A program made the position numbers and the translations under genes. Below, piece after piece: positions 7,323-12,310 of a DNA stretch of 12,310 nt (its first letter is position 1; each line of letters begins with the position of its first letter). This DNA is from Clostridiaceae bacterium (lineage in GTDB: Bacteria; Bacillota; Clostridia; Lachnospirales; Lachnospiraceae). The stretch spans positions 1 to 12,310 of the forward strand of contig JAGZXV010000175.1 in assembly GCA_018378255.1 (NCBI GenBank), written 5' to 3'. Under the pieces are notes generated by a model that made no database searches, was not told the origin of the DNA, and worked only from the letters and a program-made list of their open reading frames with translations.

Positions 7323-8753
7323 TTATACATTAATCTCTGCCGTCATGCCTAAATCAGACTTGTTAGCTTCTAATATGGGGCGGATCACTTCATTGAGGAA
7401 TTCATCCACCTGTTCAGGCGCCCGGCCCACATATTTGGACGGATCCATGGTTTTTTTAAGCTCTTCCAGAGATAAACCGAATGCAGAATCTGCTGCGATC
7501 AGTTCCAGCAGGTTGTTGTCCAGCCCTTTCTCCTTCACATTTTTCCCGGCTTCCATGGATAAGGTGCGGATTTTCTCATGAAGTTCCTGGCGGTCGCCGC
7601 CTGCCTTCACCGCATCCATCATGATATTCTCCGTTGCCATAAATGGAAGTTCGGACATCAGGCGCTTTTCAATCACCTTAGGGTAAACAACCAGGCCGTC
7701 TACCACATTCAGATACAGATCCAGAATGCCGTCAATCGCCAGGAACCCTTCCGGAACACTGAGACGTTTGTTGGCGGAATCATCCAGGGTTCTCTCAAAC
7801 CACTGGGTAGAAGCTACCAGCATAGGGTTCATCACATCCGCCATCACATAGTTGGACAGGGATGCAATTCTTTCGCTTCTCATTGGATTTCTCTTATATG
7901 CCATAGCGGAAGAACCGATCTGGTTCTTCTCAAACGGCTCTTCCACTTCCTTCAAATGCTGAAGCAGACGGATATCATTGGAGAACTTGTGGGCGCTCTG
8001 GGCAATTCCCGCCAGCACATTCAGCACCCTGGTATCCACTTTTCTGGAATAAGTCTGTCCCGAAACTGGATAGCAGCTGTCAAAGCCCATCTTCTCCGCT
8101 ATCAGCTGGTCAGCTTTGCGGCACAACTCATGATTGCCGTCAAAGAGTTCCAGAAAGCTGGCCTGGGTACCGGTTGTTCCCTTTGATCCCAGCAGCTTCA
8201 TGGTGCCCAGCACATGGTCTAAATCTTCCAGATCCAGATTCAGTTCCTGGAGCCAGAGAGTTGCCCTCTTGCCTACTGTAGTAGGCTGTGCAGGCTGGAA
8301 ATGCGTAAATGCCAGGGTCGGAAGATTTTTATAACTGTCCGCAAACCCAGCCAGCTCCGCCATCACATTAATCAGTTTTTTACGAACCAGTTTGAGAGCT
8401 TCCGTCATAATAATAATATCCGTATTATCTCCGACATAACAGGAGGTGGCGCCTAAATGGATGATTCCTTTGGCTTTGGGGCACTGCTGTCCATATGCAT
8501 ATACATGGGACATTACATCGTGGCGGACCAGTTTTTCACGTTCCTTTGCCACATCATAATTAATATCTTCCGCATGTGCCTTCAATTCTTCAATCTGTTC
8601 TTCTGTAATGTTCAGCCCCAGTTCCTTTTCAGTCTCAGCCAGGGCGATCCACAGCTTTCTCCAGGTTTTAAATTTCTTGTCCGGAGAAAAGATATACTGC
8701 ATCTCCTTACTGGCATATCGTTCCGATAACGGACTTTGGTATTTATCGTACAT
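7323..8753 (-). CDS. purB: Adenylosuccinate lyase (animal-type)
   Basis: Fumarase-superfamily tetramer used twice in purine synthesis: it splits SAICAR to AICAR and adenylosuccinate to AMP, releasing fumarate. At 476 residues it is longer than the roughly 430-residue Bacillus-type enzyme. Its blocks resemble vertebrate ADSL as I remember it, for example SPLSERYAS (7-15), RHDVMSHV (77-84), HLGATSCYVGDNTD (99-112), FTHFQPAQ (149-156), TGQTYSRKVD-like SGQTYSRKVD (231-240) and WFERTLDDSAN (318-328). His151 and Ser281 align, with a constant offset of 8, with the catalytic His159 and Ser289 of the human enzyme. The superfamily loop is GSSAMAYKRNP (280-290), where Ala285 replaces the usual Pro. The start has GAGGAG 8 bases upstream. 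It lies 26 bases after purF in the same operon and ends at a strong terminator. Confidence 0.95.
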   Translation of the reverse strand: MYDKYQSPLSERYASKEMQYIFSPDKKFKTWRKLWIALAETEKELGLNITEEQIEELKAHAEDINYDVAKEREKLVRHDVMSHVYAYGQQCPKAKGIIHLGATSCYVGDNTDIIIMTEALKLVRKKLINVMAELAGFADSYKNLPTLAFTHFQPAQPTTVGKRATLWLQELNLDLEDLDHVLGTMKLLGSKGTTGTQASFLELFDGNHELCRKADQLIAEKMGFDSCYPVSGQTYSRKVDTRVLNVLAGIAQSAHKFSNDIRLLQHLKEVEEPFEKNQIGSSAMAYKRNPMRSERIASLSNYVMADVMNPMLVASTQWFERTLDDSANKRLSVPEGFLAIDGILDLYLNVVDGLVVYPKVIEKRLMSELPFMATENIMMDAVKAGGDRQELHEKIRTLSMEAGKNVKEKGLDNNLLELIAADSAFGLSLEELKKTMDPSKYVGRAPEQVDEFLNEVIRPILEANKSDLGMTAEINV

Positions 8754-8779
8754 TCAAAATCTCCTCGTTCTTCTATAAA

Positions 8780-10222
8780 CTATTCTGCAAATTCTCCCCG
8801 GATATCTTCCACAGGAGGCGCGATCGGATAATCGCCGCTGAAGCAGGCCGTACAGATCGGCAGACCATCGGCCATCTCCGCCAGCCTTTCCATGCGCAGA
8901 TAGGATAAGGAATCTGCGTTCAGTATCCGGCGTATTTCTTCAACACTTTTATCATGTGCTATGAGCTGGTCTTCCGAAGGAATATCAGTTCCAAAATAAC
9001 ATGGATGTAAAAATGGAGGCGCACTGATTCTCACATGTACCTCTTTCGCCCCTGCTTCCCGGAGCATGTTGACGATCAGGGCGCTGGTGGTCCCCCGCAC
9101 AATGGAGTCATCAATCATGATCACCCGTTTTCCAGCCACAGCTTCTTTCAGCACATTCAGTTTCACTTTCACGCTGGAAACCCTGCTGCTCTGTTTGGGT
9201 TTAATAAAAGTTCTCCCCACATAGGAGTTCTTTACAAAAGCCGTTCCATAAGGAATTCCGGACTGCATGGAATATCCCAAAGCCGCCGCATTGCCCGATT
9301 CCGGAACACCCACAACAAGATCAGCCTCCACAGGCGAATCTATGGCCAGACTGCGCCCTGCGTGAATCCTGGCCCGGTAAACGCTGACTCCGTCAAACAC
9401 ACTGTCCGGTCTTGCGAAATAAATATATTCAAAAATACATCTGGCTTCTTTCTTTTTATCTTTCAAACACATGGATGTATCCGACTTGATCCCGTCCTTT
9501 GTGATGGAAACGATCTCCCCCGGAAGCACATCGCGGACAAATTCTGCATCGATGGTATCGAGAGCACAGCTTTCGGATACCAGAATATAAGCATTGTCCT
9601 TTTTACCAATGCATAATGGCTTAAAACCATATGGATCCCGGGCTCCGATTAACTTTCTCGGGCTCATGATGACCAGCGCATATGCTCCTTTGATCTTTTT
9701 CATCGCATTGGCAACAGCCGTTTCAACATTCTGTGTATTGATGCGCTCACGGGCGATGTGATATGCGATTACCTCCGAATCGATGGTGGTCTGAAAGATT
9801 GCCCCCGTATACTCCAGTTCCCGCCTGAGTTCGGGCGCATTTACAAGATTGCCGTTGTGCGCCAAAGCCAGGGTTCCCTTTACATAGTTGAGAACCAGCG
9901 GCTGCGCATTTTCACGGGTACTGCTCCCCGCGGTAGAATAACGCACATGTCCGACACCAATGTTGCCGTGAAGTCCTTCCAATATCTCAGGAGTAAATAC
10001 CTCGTTGCAAAGTCCCATCCCCTTATGAGTGTAAACCTTCCCCTTCGGTCCTTCTGTATCGCTGACTGCGATACCACAGCTTTCCTGTCCTCTGTGCTGG
10101 AGGGCAAACAGGCCGTAATAGATCTCCGACGCCACCCCGCTGCCGTCAAAATCATACATGCCGAATACGCCGCACTCCTCATGCACTTCATCCGGATTTA
10201 TATATTCAACATAGTCGTTCAT
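8780..10222 (-). CDS. purF: Amidophosphoribosyltransferase
   Basis: Committing step of purine synthesis: PRPP plus glutamine gives phosphoribosylamine, glutamate and pyrophosphate. 480 residues. A 16-residue propeptide precedes Cys17 (EECGVFG), the nucleophile exposed after self-cleavage, as in the Bacillus-type enzyme. The glutaminase domain spans about 17-240 and contains HRGQES (43-48), VRYSTAG (93-99) and AHNGN (121-125). The phosphoribosyltransferase domain has the PRPP motif VIMIDDSIVRGTT (367-379). Four cysteines fit the oxygen-sensitive 4Fe-4S cluster: Cys262, Cys408 and the CTAC pair Cys457 and Cys460. The presence of both propeptide and cluster ligands places it in the Bacillus-type, not the E. 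coli-type, branch. The ribosome site is AAAGG, 11 bases before the ATG. It lies 22 bases after purC and 26 before purB. Confidence 0.97.
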   Translation of the reverse strand: MNDYVEYINPDEVHEECGVFGMYDFDGSGVASEIYYGLFALQHRGQESCGIAVSDTEGPKGKVYTHKGMGLCNEVFTPEILEGLHGNIGVGHVRYSTAGSSTRENAQPLVLNYVKGTLALAHNGNLVNAPELRRELEYTGAIFQTTIDSEVIAYHIARERINTQNVETAVANAMKKIKGAYALVIMSPRKLIGARDPYGFKPLCIGKKDNAYILVSESCALDTIDAEFVRDVLPGEIVSITKDGIKSDTSMCLKDKKKEARCIFEYIYFARPDSVFDGVSVYRARIHAGRSLAIDSPVEADLVVGVPESGNAAALGYSMQSGIPYGTAFVKNSYVGRTFIKPKQSSRVSSVKVKLNVLKEAVAGKRVIMIDDSIVRGTTSALIVNMLREAGAKEVHVRISAPPFLHPCYFGTDIPSEDQLIAHDKSVEEIRRILNADSLSYLRMERLAEMADGLPICTACFSGDYPIAPPVEDIRGEFAE

Positions 10223-10244
10223 GAATGCATATGCCTTTCTGTGA

Positions 10245-10952
10245 TTACTGGATGCCTAAACGTCTGAATACTTCCTGATAGGCGTCTTCCACATTGCCAA
10301 GATCACGTCTGAAACGGTCTTTATCCAGTTTTTCATGTGTCTCTTTATCCCAAAGTCTGCAGGTGTCCGGAGAAACTTCATCCGCAAGGATGATCTGTCC
10401 GTGATATCTGCCGAATTCAATCTTAAAATCAATTAAATCAATGCCAAGGCTTCCAAAGTATTCCTGCATCACTTCATTAACGGTAAATGCATACTTGGAA
10501 ATGACATCGATCTCTTCCTGGGTTGCCAGTCCTAAAGCCAGCGCATAGTAGTCATTGATGAATGGATCGTGTAAATCATCATTCTTATAGCTGAATTCCA
10601 GGGTTGGCTGCAATAATTTAATTCCCTCTTCCATGCCCAGTTTTTTGGCAAAACTTCCGGCGGAAAAGTTTCTGATTATAACTTCAAGAGGAACAATCTC
10701 CACTTTCTTAACTGCTGTTTCTCTGTCGTTTAACTCTTCAACTAAATGGGTAGGAACGCCTTTTTCCTCCAATTTTTTGAAGATGTGGTTTGTCATACGG
10801 TTGTTAATAGCGCCTTTTCCTACGATCGTTCCTTTTTTCAGTCCGTCAAAAGCCGTAGCATCATCTTTGTATGATACGATTAAAACGTCCGGATCTTCCG
10901 TAGTATAAACTTTTTTTGCTTTTCCTTCGTACAGTAACTCTTTCTTTTCCAT
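10245..10952 (-). CDS. purC: SAICAR synthetase
   Basis: Joins CAIR and aspartate with ATP to make SAICAR, the substrate PurB then cleaves. 235 residues, normal for the single-domain bacterial enzyme. The N-terminal LLYEGKAKKVY (6-16) starts the ATP-binding fold. EVIIRNFSAGSFAKKLG (90-106) and LIDFKIEFG (173-181) correspond to the two family signatures, and LADEVSPDTCRLWD (189-202) is also characteristic. The start ATG follows an AAGGATAGG purine stretch at slightly long spacing. It is the first gene of purC-purF-purB. I see no guanine riboswitch or PurR box in its short leader, so its control is unclear. Confidence 0.97.
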   Translation of the reverse strand: MEKKELLYEGKAKKVYTTEDPDVLIVSYKDDATAFDGLKKGTIVGKGAINNRMTNHIFKKLEEKGVPTHLVEELNDRETAVKKVEIVPLEVIIRNFSAGSFAKKLGMEEGIKLLQPTLEFSYKNDDLHDPFINDYYALALGLATQEEIDVISKYAFTVNEVMQEYFGSLGIDLIDFKIEFGRYHGQIILADEVSPDTCRLWDKETHEKLDKDRFRRDLGNVEDAYQEVFRRLGIQ

Positions 10953-11021
10953 GAGTAAGCACCTATCCTTTTCTTTTTAATTTATAAGTTATAGATATAA
11001 AAGAACACTATTTCAGAAGAA

Positions 11022-11050
11022 ATTATAATACAGCGCAAAGGCAATTGCAA
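11022..11050 (-). promoter_or_regulatory. Probable promoter of purC-purF-purB
   Basis: Minus-strand -10 TATAAT (11022-11027) with a weaker -35 TTGCAA (11045-11050) at 17-base spacing. The predicted start is near 11015, giving a leader of about 63 AT-rich bases with no stable hairpin or riboswitch core that I can see. The element lies just downstream of the broken small gene. Confidence 0.6.
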
Positions 11051-11067
11051 TAGCTTCTTTTATTAGA

Positions 11068-11366
11068 TTATTTAATGAGTGTCCGAAAGAAGCGGATCTC
11101 TCCCTCCTTAAGCCAAATCAGGATACCATATACGGTTTTCTCTTCGCTGCCATCCGGTTCTCCGGCCGCCTGCTCAATCAATCCCCTTTCCTCCGTTTTT
11201 GTAATCTGGAACGGACAAGGTTTATAACGTCCGGCCAGCACTGCTGTTTCCATAATTAAAATGCCGATGCAGCATTTTCTCAAAATTCTCTTCTGGGATG
11301 AGGTTATGATCCTTCTTCTCCATGCATGCGTACAGCGGCGTATCCAAATACGTTTTATTACCCCAT
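11068..11366 (-). pseudogene. Small gene of unknown function, apparently broken by two frameshifts
   Basis: An ATG at 11364-11366 has AAGGAG 8 bases upstream but runs into TAA after two codons (ATGGGGTAA). Dropping one G from the GGGG run opens a natural-looking frame beginning MGNKTYLDTP and continuing with MEKKDHNLIPEENF and HFNYGNSS, until a stop at 11222. The sensible sequence then resumes in another frame as GRYKPCPFQITKTEERG and ends with GEIRFFRTLIK at 11068. Removing one further base near the GGCCGG at 11231-11236 joins the two. The span of 299 bases is two over a multiple of three, so removing both bases gives a continuous 98-residue soluble protein. A 100-codon frame from TTG 11370 is open throughout, but its first half is Arg/Cys-rich and unlike a protein. 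I do not recognise the family. It could be a decayed gene or carry sequencing errors. Confidence 0.55.
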
Positions 11367-11423
11367 GCAATCCTCTCCTTATGTAATTTTAATCAGTTGG
11401 AATTAAATCAGAATGTTCAGAAT

Positions 11424-11532
11424 TAAAATTGGTAACAGTTCAGGACGGCGGAAAATCGGACGGACATCCGATGCTTCTTGACCGGCTTTTCGGTCAAAAA
11501 GATGAATCGTTCTGAACAGTTACTAAAATTGG
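11424..11532. mobile_element. MITE-like element with terminal inverted repeats
   Basis: A 92-base element (11432-11523) is bounded by GTAACAGTTCAG (11432-11443) and CTGAACAGTTAC (11512-11523), an inverted repeat matching at 11 of 12 positions. Inside are two perfect hairpins: ATCGGA/TCCGAT (11455-11460 with 11467-11472, 6-base loop) and TTGACCG/CGGTCAA (11478-11484 with 11491-11497, 6-base loop). The nine bases TAAAATTGG occur at both edges (11424-11432 and 11524-11532), as a target-site duplication of 8-9 bases would leave. There is no coding capacity. A related AATTAAAACTGG word at 11542 shows the surrounding DNA is itself repetitive, which weakens the duplication argument. It could instead be a structured RNA or REP-like repeat. 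Confidence 0.5.
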
Positions 11533-11545
11533 AAAAATAGAAATT

Positions 11546-11584
11546 AAAACTGGGACTGACACATATCTCCTGCAGTCCCAGTTT
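11546..11584 (-). terminator. Terminator of the lipoprotein gene
   Basis: A perfect 12-bp inverted repeat, AAACTGGGACTG (11547-11558) with CAGTCCCAGTTT (11573-11584), and a 14-base loop. It starts 8 bases after the stop codon. On the minus strand the arm continues into TTTTAATTTC and then a further T-run, typical of intrinsic termination. On the plus strand the tail is not T-rich. Confidence 0.88.
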
Positions 11585-11592
11585 AAGAAGAC

Positions 11593-11919
11593 TTAACGTC
11601 CGGTTGTGGATTCATTGGTTGGGCCTGTACCTGTACCGCCTCCAACCATATCATCTACACCATTCTCCACATCATTGATCAGTCCATCGATCACTCCTGT
11701 GCTCTCATCAACGGAAGATGAAGATTCTGTTCTTCCTTCTTCTGTAGTCATGGATTCTGTATTTCCTGATGAACTGTTTCCTGATGAACTGCTTTCAGAT
11801 GATTCCGTTCCTGCCTGTGAGGACTGGTTCGCTGAACCATTATTGCCGTTGCTGCAGGCAGTGAGCGCAAGCATCATAGTAAATACTGCTAAAACTAAAT
11901 ATAATCTGATTTTTTTCAT
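11593..11919 (-). CDS. Small Ser/Thr/Gly-rich lipoprotein, function unknown
   Basis: Predicted secreted lipoprotein of 108 residues, anchored to the outer face of the cell membrane. The ATG at 11917-11919 is chosen because AAAGGAGA lies 8 bases upstream and the protein then begins with a textbook lipoprotein signal: MKKIR, a hydrophobic stretch, and the lipobox LTAC with Cys22 as the lipid-modified residue. An earlier in-frame ATG at 11994 would bury this signal. After the cysteine comes about 50 residues of low-complexity Ser, Thr, Asn, Gly and Glu, probably disordered. A short acidic, possibly helical stretch (GVIDGLINDVENGVDDM) follows, then a Gly/Thr tail. No catalytic motif is visible. 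It is flanked by a clean terminator and lies downstream of dapB in the same direction. The lipoprotein call is firm; the function is unknown. Confidence 0.85.
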   Translation of the reverse strand: MKKIRLYLVLAVFTMMLALTACSNGNNGSANQSSQAGTESSESSSSGNSSSGNTESMTTEEGRTESSSSVDESTGVIDGLINDVENGVDDMVGGGTGTGPTNESTTGR

Positions 11920-11949
11920 AATCGCATTCTCCTTTCTCTTTCTGTACTT

Positions 11950-11955
11950 ATTATA
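11950..11955 (-). promoter_or_regulatory. Candidate -10 box of the lipoprotein gene
   Basis: A perfect minus-strand TATAAT would start transcription near 11943, about 24 bases before the ATG and just ahead of its ribosome site. No good -35 sequence is found at 16-18 bases, so the promoter may be weak, need an activator, or not exist. Read-through from dapB is the alternative, since no clear terminator follows dapB. Confidence 0.4.
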
Positions 11956-12031
11956 TGTCTGAGGAGAATGTTTTATAGTGGAACATATTGCCATTTAATT
12001 TAAAACAGCTATGTACAAATGATTACAAAAA

Positions 12032-12310
12032 TCAGCCAATCACATCCGCCATATCGTAAAGTCCCGGCTCTTTGCCTGCAAGGAATTTTGCCGCTTCAAC
12101 GGCTCCTTTTGCAAAAATAGCTTTCGAATAAGCGGTGTGGGAAAAAGTAACCACTTCATCCTGACCTGCGAATATGATATCATGTTCGCCTACGATAGAA
12201 CCGCCGCGGACGGAAGAAATTCCTATTTCCTTTTTATCCCTCTTTACCCGCTCGACAGATCTGTCATACTTATAAGTAAATGAATGATCCATCTCTTCAT
12301 TAATAGAATC
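12032..12310 (-). CDS. dapB: 4-hydroxy-tetrahydrodipicolinate reductase, C-terminal part (cut by window edge)
   Basis: Reduces the cyclic product of DapA with NAD(P)H on the way to diaminopimelate and lysine, feeding peptidoglycan and protein synthesis. The window holds the last 92 codons; the family has about 250 residues, so the N-terminal Rossmann domain and the catalytic His/Lys motif lie beyond base 12310. The frame is open to the edge, so an internal ATG at 12292 is not the start. The C-terminal domain is recognised by SSVRGGSIVGEHDIIFAG, the SHTAYSKAIFAKGA segment, AAKFLAGKEPGLYDM and the final DVIG. Only a short AT-rich stem (TGATT/AATCA) without a T-run follows the stop, so transcription may continue into the lipoprotein gene 112 bases downstream. 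Confidence 0.95.
   Translation of the reverse strand, partial: DSINEEMDHSFTYKYDRSVERVKRDKKEIGISSVRGGSIVGEHDIIFAGQDEVVTFSHTAYSKAIFAKGAVEAAKFLAGKEPGLYDMADVIG

Noticed and set aside
7578..9616. Long open frames on the plus strand opposite purB and purF (for example 7578-8186 and 9035-9616, about 200 codons each)
   Set aside because: They lie fully antisense to well-recognised enzymes, have no ribosome sites I can see and have unnatural composition, so they are shadows of the real genes.
10953..11021. Purine riboswitch or PurR box before purC
   Set aside because: The leader is short and AT-rich, with no three-way junction core and no CCGAA-type PurR box pair.
11068..11370. The 100-codon TTG-started frame as an intact gene
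   Set aside because: Its first half is Arg/Cys-rich and reads as out-of-frame sequence, while a neighbouring frame is clearly more protein-like; treated as a broken gene instead.

Overview
The window looks like chromosomal, housekeeping DNA from a member of the Clostridia, most likely a Lachnospiraceae (inference). The reasons are moderate GC with AT-rich intergenic DNA, strong AGGAGG-type ribosome binding sites, a Rex regulator, and PurA and PurB proteins of the forms I associate with that family. I see no phage genes, transposase, CRISPR array, rRNA or tRNA. Almost every gene has a recognisable core function, and I did not find a new multi-gene system.

Left block (1-3281, minus strand, read right to left): rex, acpS, nnr, alr. 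Rex senses NADH/NAD+, AcpS activates acyl carrier protein, Nnr repairs hydrated NAD(P)H, and Alr (cut by the left window edge) makes D-alanine. The first three genes overlap by 1 to 4 bases, and one strong sigma-A type promoter sits before rex. Divergent from it is a plus-strand unit (3429-5733): a two-domain ABC-F translation factor followed by a 65-residue two-helix membrane protein. It ends at a hairpin that can also terminate purA, which converges on it from the right.

Middle block (5784-11050, minus strand): purine synthesis. purC, purF and purB form one tight operon with a promoter upstream of purC and an elaborate terminator after purB. purA follows with its own promoter. PurB acts twice in the pathway, once on the product of PurC and once on the product of PurA, so both of its substrates come from enzymes encoded beside it. 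PurB looks like the animal-type adenylosuccinate lyase, and PurA departs from the usual bacterial signatures.

Right block (11068-12310): a small gene of unknown function that appears broken by two single-base shifts; a compact element of about 92 bp with terminal inverted repeats, internal hairpins and flanking direct repeats (MITE-like); a short Ser/Thr/Gly-rich lipoprotein gene with a clean terminator; and the 3' part of dapB, cut by the right window edge. No stretch over 300 bases is without a gene if the broken gene is counted; the gaps are described in the promoter, terminator and repeat entries.
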